This document shows, piece by piece, positions 1 through 10,570 of a stretch of DNA of 64,000 bases. The notes beneath the pieces were generated by a model that was not told the DNA's origin, searched no databases, and saw nothing but the letters and a program-made list of their open reading frames with translations. This stretch comes from Bromus sterilis (lineage: Eukaryota > Streptophyta > Magnoliopsida > Poales > Poaceae): assembly GCA_950022295.1 (NCBI GenBank), contig OX465597.1, positions 399,037,016 to 399,101,015 of the forward strand, given 5' to 3'. Position 1 is the first letter of the stretch; the number at the start of each line of letters is the position of its first letter. The translations under genes and the position numbers were made by a program.

Positions 1-256
1 TTTCGGACGTCCGTCGGGTTTCGGACGTCCGATGTGGCGGACGTCCGAAAAGCGTCGGACGTCCGATGTGGGCTGTGACAAGGTGGGCTGTGACTGGGAG
101 CGGGCAGACCTACAGGAATTTTCGGACGTCCGTCGACTTTCGGACGTCCGTTGTGTCGGACGTCCGAAAACGGACGGAATTCCGACATCGGAAGTGAGGT
201 TCACTGACTAGGATACCAGAGGAGTTTCGGACGTCCGAAAAAGTTTCGGACGTCCG
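1..256. repeat. Array of CGGACGTCCG palindromes, left cluster
   Basis: Nine perfect copies of the 10-bp palindrome CGGACGTCCG start at 4, 22, 38, 56, 123, 141, 157, 228 and 247. Spacing is mostly 18 or 16 bp within clusters. The same arrangement is seen in A's 5' LTR (7531-7947). The DNA just right of this cluster does not match the LTR sequence that follows the LTR cluster, so this is either internal 3' sequence or a rearranged LTR. Confidence 0.9.
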
Positions 257-666
257 AAGTTTGCAATAAAATTTTATTTTGGCAGGAGATGAGGGACTAC
301 AATAGGGTATATCACATATGCATAAATATATATCCAAGAAAGGCACAGACACACAGCGATGAGCAAGCAAGCCTTCCATGAGAAGGGCGGTGACCGAAGG
401 CACCATGTTTGAGTATATTGTGCTTTGACACCGCGAAGATGTACCTTGGGTCCAAAGACACTACTCCATCGTTAACCGCTACACATGGTCTCACAGTAGT
501 GAGCATGCGGATTGTTGATGTGTGAATTCATTTATGCATCACGTAGAGGGTTGAGAACACACTGATTGAGTTTCTCCCCCTACATACATGCCTACATCTA
601 GACAAGTTACTAGCTATGTGTATGAATGAGAGCAAGATACCCCTAAGCCGTAAAGCTATAACATTC
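257..666 (-). other. 3' noncoding tail of Copia element A
   Basis: About 410 bp between the pol stop and the palindrome cluster. On the minus strand it holds a purine-rich run at about 570-581 (GTAGGGGGAGAAA) that could be a polypurine tract, but no LTR start follows it directly. No coding sequence is recognised. Confidence 0.5.
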
Positions 667-3600
667 CTAGATACCAAGTTCACCTCTTAGTTGGCAAAAC
701 CTTGCTTCATCCAATGGCTTGGTGAAGATATCGGCAAGTTGCTTGTCGGTGCCCACATGTGCAAGAACAATATCACCCTTTTGAATATGATCCCGTATGA
801 AGTGATGACGAATGTCAATATGCTTGGTGCGAGGATGTTGACAAGGGTTGTTGGCAATCTTGATAGCACTTTCATTGTCACATAAGATGGGTACCTTCTT
901 ATAGATGAGTCCATAATCCTTCAAAGTTTGCCTCATCCATAGGATTTGAGTGGCGCAACTTGCGGCGGCAACATACTCGGCTTCGGCGGTGGAGAGGGAG
1001 ACGCAATTTTGCTTCTTCGAGTGCCAACTTACCAATGAGCGTCCAAGAAATTGGCATGAACCGGAGGTTGACTTCCGATCCACTTTGTCTCCGGCCCAAT
1101 CCGCATCCGTGTACCCCAAGAGATCAAACTTAGCTTCCTTGGGATACCAAAGGCCCAACAACGGAGTATGAACAAGGTATCTAAGAATGCGCTTAACCGC
1201 CAAATGATGACTCTCCATAGGAGAGGCTTGATATCTTGCACACATTCCTACGCTAAGCATAATATCCGGTCTAGATGCACAAAGGTAAAGCAACGACCCT
1301 ATCATAGAACGGTAAAGAGTAGCATCAAATGGAATACCGGAAAGGTCTTGATCTAGATAGCCCTTGGTTGGCATGGGTGTCTTGCATGGCTTGGCATCTT
1401 TCATACCGAACTTCACGAGCATGTCTTGAATGTACTTTGTTTGGGAGATGAAGGTTCCTTCGGCAAATTGCTCGATTTGAAAGCCAAGGAAATACTTCAA
1501 GCTCCCCATCATTGACATCTCAAAATTCTTGGTCATAGTTTCCGAGAACCACTTGCACGAAGATGGATTAGGAGAACCAAATATTATGTCATCTACATAG
1601 ATTTGGCATATGAGCAACTCACCATTTGTTCTCTTGGTAAAAAGAGTGGCATCAATGATCCCCCTCACAAATCCTTCCTCGAGTAGAAACTTCCTAAGAT
1701 GGTCATACCAAGCCCGAGGGGCTTGCTTAAGACCATATAATGCCTTATGAAGTTTATACACGTGGTCCTTGTGATGAGGATCAAGAAAGCCGGGTGGTTG
1801 TGCTACATATACATCCTCTTGTAGCGGACCGTTAAGAAAAGCACTCTTCACATCCATTTGAAATAATGGAAATCTATTGAATGCGGCATAAGCAAGAAAC
1901 ATGCGTATAGATTCAAGATGGGCAACGGGTGCAAAGGTCTCATCAAAATCCAAGCCTTCAACTTGGGAGTACCCTTGAGCCACTAACCTTGCCTTGTTGC
2001 GGATGATAGTACCATGTTCATCTTGTTTGTTCTTGAAGATCCACTTAGTTCCAATGATGTTATGATCTTGACCGGAGGGCCTCTCCACGAGAGACCACAC
2101 TTCATTCCGGGTGAAACTAGTGAGCTCATCTTGCATTGCAATGAGCCAATCCGCATCCACAAGGGCATGTTCAACCCTAAGTGGTTCAATGCTAGACACA
2201 AACGAGAAGTGAGCGCAAAAGTTCATTAATTGACTACGAGTAACTATACCTTGCCCCAAACCCGTGAGAATCTTGTCCACTTCAACACGTCTTGCCACCA
2301 CAGGCATGATGGATGTTGGAGTTTCAAGAGGTTCCACCCATTCCGGTTCATAATATACATTAGGTTCATCATCAAGGTAGGAACCATCATCACTATCATC
2401 ATTTTCTCCAAAGTGAATGCGGTCACGATGATCGTCTCGTGGTTCAACCGCATCATCAACATGTGGTTGTGTGGCCACATTGGGTTGTGGAGGGTCTTGT
2501 TCTTGTTCTTGGATAATGGGCTCATCATGAGCAATTGAATCTTGAGTGGTAGGAGGAGGTGCTTGTGTTGGGTGAACACTTGGCCCAACACCAACCTCAT
2601 CATCTCTAGGCACTTGAGCAATGGGCACAAGATCTCCAATGCCCATAGCCAAAATATCTTGAGAGGAATCTTCATTATTACCTACATCACTTAGATCAAC
2701 TTGCTCCCCATGGGAGCCGTTACATTCATCAAACTCCACGTCACAAGTTTCCACAACACACCCGGTGGATTTGTTGTAGACTCTATAGGCGTGAGAGTTT
2801 GAAGCATACCCAACAAATATACCCTCAATTGTTTTGGATTGAAACTTAGCTAACCTATCTTTCTTATTGAGAAAGAAACACTTACAACCGAATACACGGA
2901 AGTATTTGACGTTTGGCTTGTGTCCGGTTAGAAGTTCATATGGAGTCTTCATCAATATCTTGCGAAGGAAGAGCCGGTTTGACGCATGACATGCGGTGTT
3001 GATGGCTTCGGCCCAAAAGCTATAAGGAGACTTGTACTCATCCAACATGGACCGGGCCATCTCCACAAGAGTGCGGTTCTTCCTCTCGGCTACACCATTT
3101 TGTTGAGGGGTATATGGTGCGGAATATTGATGCTCAATCCCCTCATCACTTAAGAATTCTTCCAAGGTGTAGTTCTTGAACTCGGAGCCATTGTCACTTC
3201 TTATTGCCAAGATAGCCATGTTGTATTTTCTTTGGGCTTGCTTGGCAAAGTCGATGAAGGTGGCCTTCGTCTCGTCCTTGGACTTGAGGAAGAACACCCA
3301 CGTGTATCTTGAGTAATTGTCGACAATGACAAGACCATATTTCTTTCCACCAAGACTATCCCATGATGGAGGCCCGAAGAGATCCACATGAAGGAGCTCC
3401 AAGGGCCTTGAAGTTGACACAACATTCTTGGGCGTGTTCTTTGCTTGATGTTGCTTCCCGGCTATGCATGCACTACACACACGATCTTTCTCAAAAGATA
3501 CGTTCGTTAGTCCGAGGACGTGTTCACCCTTTAGGAGATCTTTTAAGTTTCTCATGCCGACATGGGCTAGCCGGCGATGCCATAGCCACCCCTTGTCGGC

Positions 3601-4005
3601 CTTGGCCATTAGACAAGTTGCATGGTAAGTGCTCTCTTTCGAGAAATCAACCGTATAAAGATTGCCATCCAACTCCCCGACAAAGGCCACTTCGAGAGTA
3701 TCTCTCCTAAAGACTTTCACACTTGTTAGACCAAATAGTGTATCATAACCAACGGAAGCTAATTGACGAACGGAAAGCAAATTATATTGAAGGGATTGGA
3801 CAAGCATGACATTGGCAAGTGACATGTCATTAGTGATGGCCACCTTGCCCAACCCAAGTACCTTTCCCTTGGAACCACCACCAAAGACAATGCTCATATA
3901 AGGTTGTATTGCATCCATGAAATCCTTGAGCAAACGACTTTCTCCGGTCATATGATTTGTACATCCACTATCCACCACCCATTTGACTCCACCGGAGAAA
4001 GCACC
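667..4005 (-). CDS. pol: Copia Pol polyprotein (protease-integrase-RT-RNase H)
   Basis: The frame is open for about 1,110 codons in the same frame as gag. No ATG lies at its head; the first usable codon is GTG at 3978, so it is probably made as a Gag-Pol fusion, with the open frame running from 4005. In order it shows the retropepsin active site [10 protein letters not shown], a GAG-pre-integrase zinc motif (WHRRLAH with CSAC), an integrase catalytic triad (D in HVDLFGP, D in RSDNGSEF, E in NGVAERKN), a Copia reverse transcriptase with [21 protein letters not shown] and the catalytic YVDD, and RNase H with [22 protein letters not shown] and the terminal ADIFTKPL. These are all the enzymes needed for cDNA synthesis and integration. 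No frameshift or missing catalytic residue is visible, so the protein may be functional if the upstream stops are bypassed. Confidence 0.93.
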   Translation of the reverse strand, partial: GAFSGGVKWVVDSGCTNHMTGESRLLKDFMDAIQPYMSIVFGGGSKGKVLGLGKVAITNDMSLANVMLVQSLQYNLLSVRQLASVGYDTLFGLTSVKVFRRDTLEVAFVGELDGNLYTVDFSKESTYHATCLMAKADKGWLWHRRLAHVGMRNLKDLLKGEHVLGLTNVSFEKDRVCSACIAGKQHQAKNTPKNVVSTSRPLELLHVDLFGPPSWDSLGGKKYGLVIVDNYSRYTWVFFLKSKDETKATFIDFAKQAQRKYNMAILAIRSDNGSEFKNYTLEEFLSDEGIEHQYSAPYTPQQNGVAERKNRTLVEMARSMLDEYKSPYSFWAEAINTACHASNRLFLRKILMKTPYELLTGHKPNVKYFRVFGCKCFFLNKKDRLAKFQSKTIEGIFVGYASNSHAYRVYNKSTGCVVETCDVEFDECNGSHGEQVDLSDVGNNEDSSQDILAMGIGDLVPIAQVPRDDEVGVGPSVHPTQAPPPTTQDSIAHDEPIIQEQEQDPPQPNVATQPHVDDAVEPRDDHRDRIHFGENDDSDDGSYLDDEPNVYYEPEWVEPLETPTSIMPVVARRVEVDKILTGLGQGIVTRSQLMNFCAHFSFVSSIEPLRVEHALVDADWLIAMQDELTSFTRNEVWSLVERPSGQDHNIIGTKWIFKNKQDEHGTIIRNKARLVAQGYSQVEGLDFDETFAPVAHLESIRMFLAYAAFNRFPLFQMDVKSAFLNGPLQEDVYVAQPPGFLDPHHKDHVYKLHKALYGLKQAPRAWYDHLRKFLLEEGFVRGIIDATLFTKRTNGELLICQIYVDDIIFGSPNPSSCKWFSETMTKNFEMSMMGSLKYFLGFQIEQFAEGTFISQTKYIQDMLVKFGMKDAKPCKTPMPTKGYLDQDLSGIPFDATLYRSMIGSLLYLCASRPDIMLSVGMCARYQASPMESHHLAVKRILRYLVHTPLLGLWYPKEAKFDLLGYTDADWAGDKVDRKSTSGSCQFLGRSLVSWHSKKQNCVSLSTAEAEYVAAASCATQILWMRQTLKDYGLIYKKVPILCDNESAIKIANNPCQHPRTKHIDIRHHFIRDHIQKGDIVLAHVGTDKQLADIFTKPLDEARFCQLRGELGI

Positions 4006-4020
4006 CTACACACATGTTTA
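4006..4020 (-). other. Two in-frame stop codons separating gag from pol
   Basis: On the minus strand the gag frame ends in TAA (4018-4020), continues through three sense codons and meets TAG (4006-4008) before reopening as pol in the same frame. Expression of pol would need readthrough of two stops, splicing, or re-initiation. They may instead be disabling mutations. Confidence 0.85.
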
Positions 4021-6687
4021 GGCTTTGGTTAGAGGTGCCCATTTCGCAATGGGACCTCTAAGGTTAGTAACAAGGGTCTTTGGAACCCAAATAGCATAGA
4101 AACGAAAAGCATTACGGGGTCCAATAAATTTGGCATACACATCTCCATCCTTTGCCTTACGGAGCACATAGGATGGAGGCATCTTCTCCTTTTTCTTGTT
4201 GGGAGTGGGCTTGCCCCTAGTGGCCTTCCCACTCACAACACCAACCTCATCAACCTTCTTCTTTCCCTTGTCCTTGTGCCCTTCACGAATAAAGATCACC
4301 TTTTGAGGAGTTGTTCCCTTGCTAAGAGTGACATCCTTTGTCACACTAGTACTTGGATCAAAGCCAAGTCCTTCCTTAGCAAAGGATTCCTTGTGATGAC
4401 TTAGTACATCATTTAGGTTTTTCTCACCTTGGGCACAAGTCAAGAGACCCTTCTTTAGTTGAGCATGAAGAGCTAAGTTCTCCTCAATGAGAGATGCTTG
4501 ATCAAGAGTAGAGTTAGTAGCACAAGCATCAACATGTACAATGGTAGGAGGAGACATCTTAGTAAGTGTTTTTATGTGAGCAAGTTTGTGAGCCTCAAGA
4601 TTCTTCTTAAGGGTGGTGAGTTCAGCATCTTTGGTCTTGAGAGACAAGGTGAGTACCACAACATCCTTAGAAAGAGATGTGTTTAGCTCGACAAGCTTGC
4701 TCATATCATTAGAATGTTCCTTACAAATTTCATTAGCCTTTTTCAAGGAGGCAACATGTTTGTCATTTAAGTCATTTGATGTTTGAACAACTTTGCACAA
4801 GTTATCATTACGAGCCTCCTCAAAGTCAATCTTCCGCTCAAGGAGAGTATAGTTCTCCCTTTCCTCTGTAAGGAGGGTTTCAAGCTCATCGATGGTTGTG
4901 GTGTGCTTACCCACCACATCCATAAGCAATTGAAACATCATGAGCTTCTTGCCATTGAGGGTGCCCATCATTTTGTTCACTTTATCAAACAGCACATCAT
5001 TACATGCATTATTTGTATCATCTCCTTCCGCATCATGAAATTCATCATTGGGTGTTTCGGAAGAGAGCATGAAAGACTCATCATAAGGCGTTACCTTGAT
5101 CTTGTCCGAAAAGGAGGGAGCATCATCAACCAACTTGGCCATGAGGCACTTGTGGGCATTGTCGGTGTAGTCGCTCATATAGTTGTAGTGAACAACATCA
5201 CCATCCTTGTTGAGGACCTTCAATGTTTTTTGAGTATCTTGAGCAACTCCGGCAACACCACCAACATCATCGGGGTCGGACTCCTCTTGAGCCACCATAG
5301 CTCGCCCCAACTTCTTCTTGAACTTGTTGTTGACGGGGCTAGGTAGCTTCTTGGCAACTTCCTTCCTAGGGAAACGGGGCTTGTCTTCTCTCTTCTCATA
5401 GGGGCAAGCCTCCGCAAAGTGTCCCACTTCATCACAGTTATAGCATGGCCTTTTCTTCTTCTTTTGAAACCTTCCTTTGAACTCCCCTTTAGTGAATCTC
5501 TTAACAAAGAGAGCCATATCATCATATGAGGGGCATCCATCGGAGTCCTCATCATCTTCATACACATACTCATCTTCTTCATCATCAACATCTTCTTGGG
5601 TAAGCTTGGCCTTGAGAGCAAGGTTTGAGGATGGACCACCATATGTGGCAAGTAGTCTCTTGGACTCCTTCAGGTGTTCTTCATATTGCAAGAAAGTGGC
5701 AATCACATCATCCGGCGTCATTGTGAAGAAGTCGGGCATACGCCTCAATTCCCACACCATTTGTTGTGAGTATACCATGAGAGCATTCAACATCTTGTCC
5801 ACAAGGTAGCGGTTGGTGATTTGATATCCATCCTTGGACTTCTCACAAGTGAAGGAATGGACATGAGCGGCAAGAACCTTTAGACGCATATGGAGTTGTT
5901 GGGGCGTCTCATCTTTCTTCATGTGAAGGTTGTGCAATGCATTTTTGGCGGTCTCATATCTTGTCATTTGAAGAGATCCGGTGCCGGACTTGGCGATGAG
6001 AAGAGTATCCCAAAGTTCCTTGGCATTGGTGATATGAAGAAATGGTGCTCGAGTCAACTCATCCATTCCTCTTTTCAAGAACCCAATGGCCGCAAGGTTG
6101 AGGTGTCGGTCAAACACTTCACAGGGTGTAAGGTTGTTTGGATCAACAGGATAGTAACCTTTCCCGGATTCGATGAGGTTCCACATTGGTTCACACACGA
6201 ACCTAAGATAATCTGCCATAAGACTTTTCCAATCCAAAAAGTTAGTAGTCTCGGTTAGTACCGGCGGATTGCCATTGAAATTATACTTAGGTTCCACAAG
6301 CTTGGGGGTAGGATAGTCCCATTGGTAGGGACCACCTCTTTGCAAGGGAGTTTCGGAACCGGGGGACACAAAGGCCGCTTGTGGGGGCCTTGGAGCCGCA
6401 CCACTTGACGTTTGTGTCTCCGATGCCGAAGCCTTCATCTTTGCAAATTCGGCTTCCATATCCCGTTTTTGTTTTTCTAGAGCTTGTACTAGATCACTTG
6501 AAGTGAACAACTTAGGATCCTCAAGGTCAACGGAAACATTCCCTGTGGAGGGGGGAATCGTAAGTGTTGCGGATGCTATTCGTTCGGCAGTCAATCTCTC
6601 GGCTTCCAAACGAGCGGCATCCGCAGCAACTGCGATTACCTCCACCGCGTCGGCACCCGAACCTTCGGGTTTGCCGTCCTTGGTCAT
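4018..6687 (-). CDS. gag: Copia Gag polyprotein, long form with coiled-coil tail
   Basis: An 889-codon frame starting at an ATG 54 bp inside the 5' LTR. Residues about 120-390 contain the capsid-like region (a UBN2-type pattern with FLDWKSLMADYL, ELWDTL and TRYETAKNAL). An acidic stretch precedes one CCHC zinc knuckle at about residue 414 (CYNCDEVGHFAEAC), the usual nucleic-acid-binding motif. Residues about 590-780 are rich in heptad-like leucines and charged residues, which suggests a long coiled coil. Gag would build the virus-like particle that packages element RNA. At 889 residues it is much longer than a typical Copia Gag; such long forms are known from the SIRE/Maximus branch. The frame is in phase with pol. 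Confidence 0.9.
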   Translation of the reverse strand: MTKDGKPEGSGADAVEVIAVAADAARLEAERLTAERIASATLTIPPSTGNVSVDLEDPKLFTSSDLVQALEKQKRDMEAEFAKMKASASETQTSSGAAPRPPQAAFVSPGSETPLQRGGPYQWDYPTPKLVEPKYNFNGNPPVLTETTNFLDWKSLMADYLRFVCEPMWNLIESGKGYYPVDPNNLTPCEVFDRHLNLAAIGFLKRGMDELTRAPFLHITNAKELWDTLLIAKSGTGSLQMTRYETAKNALHNLHMKKDETPQQLHMRLKVLAAHVHSFTCEKSKDGYQITNRYLVDKMLNALMVYSQQMVWELRRMPDFFTMTPDDVIATFLQYEEHLKESKRLLATYGGPSSNLALKAKLTQEDVDDEEDEYVYEDDEDSDGCPSYDDMALFVKRFTKGEFKGRFQKKKKRPCYNCDEVGHFAEACPYEKREDKPRFPRKEVAKKLPSPVNNKFKKKLGRAMVAQEESDPDDVGGVAGVAQDTQKTLKVLNKDGDVVHYNYMSDYTDNAHKCLMAKLVDDAPSFSDKIKVTPYDESFMLSSETPNDEFHDAEGDDTNNACNDVLFDKVNKMMGTLNGKKLMMFQLLMDVVGKHTTTIDELETLLTEERENYTLLERKIDFEEARNDNLCKVVQTSNDLNDKHVASLKKANEICKEHSNDMSKLVELNTSLSKDVVVLTLSLKTKDAELTTLKKNLEAHKLAHIKTLTKMSPPTIVHVDACATNSTLDQASLIEENLALHAQLKKGLLTCAQGEKNLNDVLSHHKESFAKEGLGFDPSTSVTKDVTLSKGTTPQKVIFIREGHKDKGKKKVDEVGVVSGKATRGKPTPNKKKEKMPPSYVLRKAKDGDVYAKFIGPRNAFRFYAIWVPKTLVTNLRGPIAKWAPLTKA

Positions 6688-6726
6688 CTCGCTCTAGGGC
6701 GGTTAAGCCACAAGATTAGAGCACGA

Positions 6727-6741
6727 GGCTCTGATACCAAT
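6727..6741 (-). other. Primer-binding site of element A
   Basis: The minus strand reads ATTGGTATCAGAGCC directly inside the 5' LTR, matching the 3' end of initiator methionine tRNA used by most plant Copia elements. Confidence 0.9.
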
Positions 6742-8268
6742 TGAAAGGATCGAGATAGACCTAGAGGGGAGGGGTGAATAGGTCTTTTATAAATTTTAAC
6801 ACTACTTGTCAATTTTAGGCAATAATGCGGAAGATAAAGATGTGCCTAATAATTGCAAGGGTGACCTATATAAGATAAGGTAAACAACAAGCACAATATA
6901 ATAAATAAAGTGAGGGACAAACTACAAGGTATCAACAAGGTAGTGCAAGTAAAAGGGAAAAGAGTAGGGATAACCGAATGACGCGAAGACAACGATGTAT
7001 CCCGATGTTCACTTCCTTGGAGGGAAGCTACTCACCGTTTGGAGAGAGTGGGTGAAACCACAAAGGCACACCAACGCCACGAAGGCTCACTCTATTCCCC
7101 TTGAGATATCACCACGAAGGTGATTCCCAACCACTACCGGTTGACCTTAAAGGTGGTCACCAAACCCTCACAAACTCAACGGGGGTAATCACAATGTTCG
7201 ATTCCTCTCCGAAGAACTCCTACCCGCCTAGGAGTCTCCAACCTCCAAGAGTAACAAGATCAATGGGGAGAGCTCAAGACTTGCTCAAAACGCAATTTGC
7301 TTTGGTTGAAAGATGGGGAAGAGCTGGATCTAACACGGGTTGGAAGATCCGACAAGAACTCTCAAGAATCTCTCCGGGATCTGAGATTTGGTGAAGGAGA
7401 GAGTGAGAGGGAGCACTTGTGTTCTTGGGTGAGTGTAAAGTGAAGTGGTCAACCCTCTCCAAAGGGGGAGAGGGAGTACTTATAGTCCAAAGGCTGAAAT
7501 GGCCGTTGGAGCATTTGGCAGTGAAAATGTCGGACGTCCGTTAGACTTCGGACGTCCGAAACTTCAAATGTCGGACGTCCGAAATATATCGGACGTCCGA
7601 AATGTTCTTGATGAATGCCAGGTAGTCGCCAGTGACACAGGTACCGGACGTCCGGCGGGGTTCGGACGTCCGACATATCGAACGTCCGAAGGCCGTCGGA
7701 AATCCGTCCAACTTTGGGAGGCCTACTGACCATGTGGGGCATAGTGTGTAATGCGAAGTTTCGGACGTCCGACAGGTTTCGGACGTCCGATATGTCGGAC
7801 GTCCGAAACACGTCGGAAGTCCGGGCTTGTTTTTGCAGGTCTACTGACCACGGCACAAGTACTCGCGAGTGGGATGTCGGACGTCCGAAACAGGACGGAC
7901 GTCCGAAATCGTGAACTGTCGGACGTCCGAAATCTGTCGGACGTCCGAAAGCTAGGACAAAGTTAACTTTTCAAACTTAGTATGTGGTGTGATGTTTTTA
8001 AAGTGATTTGAGCAAATCTTAACCAAAGCCCCACTGATCCCCTCTTAATAGTGCGGGGATCCCTATACTCAAGATAAACCGGAAATGCTTACGCTTCAAC
8101 TTCGTTGGTTCTATATCCCGAGATATTGATAATATCAGTGGTCCATGATCCACCGCAACAATGATCCGGGGGTTAATACCTGAGATATACTTGACAAATA
8201 TTATTAGTCCCCTATATATACATTGTCATCAACATCAAAATATGATTAAGGGCAAGATTGCACTTTCA
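6742..8268 (-). repeat. 5' LTR of Copia element A (1,527 bp)
   Basis: On the plus strand it begins TGAAAGGATCGAG and ends GATTGCACTTTCA, so the ends form the inverted pair TGAAAG/CTTTCA. The inner end abuts the PBS. It contains thirteen perfect CGGACGTCCG palindromes. A TATA-like minus-strand CTATAAGTA lies near 7478-7486. Confidence 0.9.
7531..7947. repeat. Array of CGGACGTCCG palindromes inside the LTR of A
   Basis: Perfect copies start at 7531, 7549, 7572, 7590, 7644, 7663, 7762, 7780, 7796, 7878, 7896, 7920 and 7938. Degenerate copies lie between, for example at 7679. They fall in four clusters made of pairs set 18 (once 19) bp apart. The core GACGTC is the C-box type of ACGT element known to bind plant bZIP proteins; binding here is inference. 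Confidence 0.93.
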
Positions 8269-8669
8269 TCAGGGTTTCCTCCGCGGGGGTAAAAATAGGG
8301 CCAAAGGGGGGCACCAAGGGGGCCACAGGGCAGCCAGGAGGGTAGGTGGCGCGGCCTAGGGTGGACCCGCGCCAGGCACCCTCCTGGGCCCCGTGTGATG
8401 GCCCTCCTGCCATATCTTGGTTATTCCGGAAGCTTCCGGAGCGCTGATTTTTTTATATATTTTTTCCGGGATTTATTGGGCACTTTAATTATTGGAAAAA
8501 CCTGAAATACAAAAACAGCAGAAAACAGGAACTGGCAACTGGGTGCACTGAGTTAATAGATTAGTCCAAATATGCTCAAAAGTGTATGAAAGTTCAAGCA
8601 AAAAATGGCAAAGTCACACAGAACATGCATGGAGCAAACATAAATTATAGATATGTTTTGGACGTATCA
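8269..8669 (-). mobile_element. LTR fragment H of the Athila-like TGATACG family
   Basis: Read on the minus strand it starts TGATACGTCC at 8669 and matches the first roughly 400 bp of the family LTRs seen at 9056, 13284 and 40841. It is cut at 8268 by element A. Its outer end joins fragment G within the LTR sequence of G, so H inserted into G. GCAGC at 8670-8674 is the likely target-site copy. Confidence 0.85.
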
Positions 8670-9028
8670 GCAGCCAGGGGGGCCACCAGGGGTCCAGGCG
8701 CCCCCCTGGCGCGGCCAGCCCCTGGGGCGCGCCACCAGGGCGCCTGGGCCCCTGGTGGTGGCCCTCTGGACCCACTCAGGTCCTTCCGGAAGGTTCTTCT
8801 CTGCTGATTTTTTATCTGATTTTTCCCAAATTTTTGGAGCACCTTTTATATGGGGGAAAACTGAAATAGAAAAACAGCAGAAAACAGGAACTGGCACTGT
8901 GGTGCACTGAGTTAATAGGTTAGTCCAAATATGATAAAAAGTGTATGAAAGTGTATCTAGATCATAGCAATATCACACAAAACATGCATGGAGCAAGCAG
9001 AAATTATAGATACGTTTTGGACGTATCA
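8670..9028 (-). mobile_element. LTR fragment G of the same family
   Basis: A second minus-strand LTR start, with TGATACGTCC ending at 9028. About 360 bp remain before H interrupts it. The outer end sits inside the internal tail of element B, 27 bp before B's LTR, so G inserted into B. ACGAG at 9029-9033 is the likely target-site copy. Confidence 0.85.
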
Positions 9029-9335
9029 ACGAGCAGGAATTAAGTTTGGGGATGTTGATACGTCCCAAACGTATCTATAATTTATGCTTGCTCCATGCAT
9101 GTTTTGTGTGACTTTGCCATGTTTTGCTTGAACTTTCATACACTTTTTAACCTATTTGGACTAACCTATTAACTCAGTGCACCCAGATGCCAGTTTCTGT
9201 TTTCTGCTGTTTTGTATTTCAGGTTTTCCGGCCATTAAAAGTGCTCCAAAAATTCCGGGAAAAATATATAAAAAATCAGCGCAACAGAAGCTTCCGGAAT
9301 CACCAAGAGAGGGAAGGGGGGCCACCACCAGGCAG

Positions 9336-9388
9336 CCAGGAGGGCAGGTGGCGCGGCCCCACCCTGGGCCGCGCCAGGGACCCTCCTG
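9336..9388 (+). repeat. Conserved LTR hairpin upstream of the TATA region (copy in B)
   Basis: The outer arms CCAGGAGG (9336-9343) and CCTCCTG (9382-9388) enclose perfect inner arms TGGCGCGGCC (9349-9358) and GGCCGCGCCA (9367-9376). Equivalent hairpins occur in H (8334-8387), D (38305-38358), E (41118-41171) and C (44887-44940), with changed but still mostly paired outer arms. Confidence 0.8.
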
Positions 9389-10547
9389 ACTGCCTCGTGG
9401 GTCCCCTCAACGCCCCCCTTCGCCTATATTTACCCCTCGGGGTGGAAACCCCTAATGCGGACTCCTCTTTCGCGGTCTCGCCTCTGTTCCTCCGCCGCCG
9501 CCATTTCAAGATTGGGGCTGCCTGGAGAAGCTGCTCCGGCACCCTGCCGGGAGAAGCTACCCCCTCCGGGAGACCCTCCATAGCCATGGACGCCTCCCTT
9601 ATGTACCGTGAGTAGTTTCCCTTGGAACATGGGTCCGTGACCATTAGCTATGTGATATATCTCTCCCCCTTTTGTGCTTCCACTTTCGAGTCCTCGTGAG
9701 CTGCCTCACATGATCGAGGCATCTATGTAATTTCTGTTGTTGCTCTGCTGAGTTTGTTGGGATTTGATGGATTATGAGACTATGTTCAGATTGTGATGAG
9801 TAATATATTTGGTTCTTCTCTTTTATATTTTGTTCTTGAGTAAATTCTTGCATGTTCTCCGTTGCGGTATTTTCTTTGGCCAAGTATTTTATTTGCAACT
9901 CCAAGAGAGAGCGTTATGCTCGATTGTGGGTTCAGCCCCTTGATGTCTAGCTTGAGTGACAGAAACATGAGACTAGGGGATGTTTTGTTGCCACCAGGGA
10001 TAAAACAACGATGCTTGTACCTGCGTGTGCAAGGATTGTTTACTTTACGCAAAGTTCTTTTAATGCAGTTGTCTGTTGCTTTGAGTTTACACTTTGGGTG
10101 GGATTCGCAACTTAATACCAGCGAGATGTTCTGGATAGTTATCTCAAGGTGGATGATTCGTAGTAGATGCATATGGATTTCGGTCTACTTACCTTGGCGT
10201 ACTTCCCATTGCTTTTGAGCCCTTCCTTTCTTTGCAGCATAGTTAGCATTGCGGTGCCTTCATAATCCTGGAAATTGCCCAACTGTGATTTGTTTACCTC
10301 GCTAGCACTTTTATCATATTTTGGGAGAGAGACATCACTAGTGAAAATCACGGAACCCTGGTCCATCTTCACATTATTGTTCACACCCTCAATTTACTTT
10401 CAGCTTTTACTTTCCTTTGCACCTTTTATCTCTTGTGTTGATCCTTTGTAAAACGACAAGGCCGGAGGAATTGACAACTCCTCTGTACTCGTTGGGAGCA
10501 AAGTTATTTGTTGCTGTGTGCAGGTCCACGACAACAACCTAGTCAGG

Positions 10548-10570
10548 AAGCAATTTCTGGCGACGTTGCC
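10548..10570 (+). other. Extra PBS-like segment inside the LTR of B
   Basis: The stretch contains AATTTCTGGCGACGTTGCC, a near copy of the family's PBS leader, which normally lies outside the LTR (compare 14943 and 22083). Other LTR copies lack it here. It may be a footprint of aberrant reverse transcription. Confidence 0.75.

Larger units (their letters stand above)
1..8268 (-). mobile_element. Ty1-Copia retrotransposon A, SIRE/Maximus-like, 3' end cut by the window edge
   Basis: The element reads right to left: 5' LTR (6742-8268), PBS (6727-6741), gag (4018-6687), pol (667-4005), then a 3' noncoding tail. Domain order protease-integrase-RT-RNase H is diagnostic of Copia. The long Gag with a C-terminal coiled-coil region suggests the SIRE/Maximus lineage, which is an inference. 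The 5' LTR ends in CTTTCA on the plus strand, followed by TCAGG (8269-8273), probably one copy of its target-site duplication. The partner copy and 3' LTR lie left of the window. It interrupts LTR fragment H, so it is younger than H. Coding frames are open apart from two stops between gag and pol, which argues for a recent insertion. Confidence 0.9.

Noticed and set aside
1..256. 3' LTR of element A
   Set aside because: Apart from the palindromes it does not match the LTR copy at 6742-8268, and the LTR inner end is absent, so this was not called as an LTR.
2244..2675. Frames opposite or out of phase within pol and gag of A (for example 2244-2675, 4783-5346)
   Set aside because: They are shadows of the strongly supported Gag and Pol frames.
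7531..7947. CRISPR-like array from regularly spaced repeats
   Set aside because: The repeats are 10-bp palindromes with 6-8 bp gaps, in a plant retrotransposon LTR, with no Cas genes.
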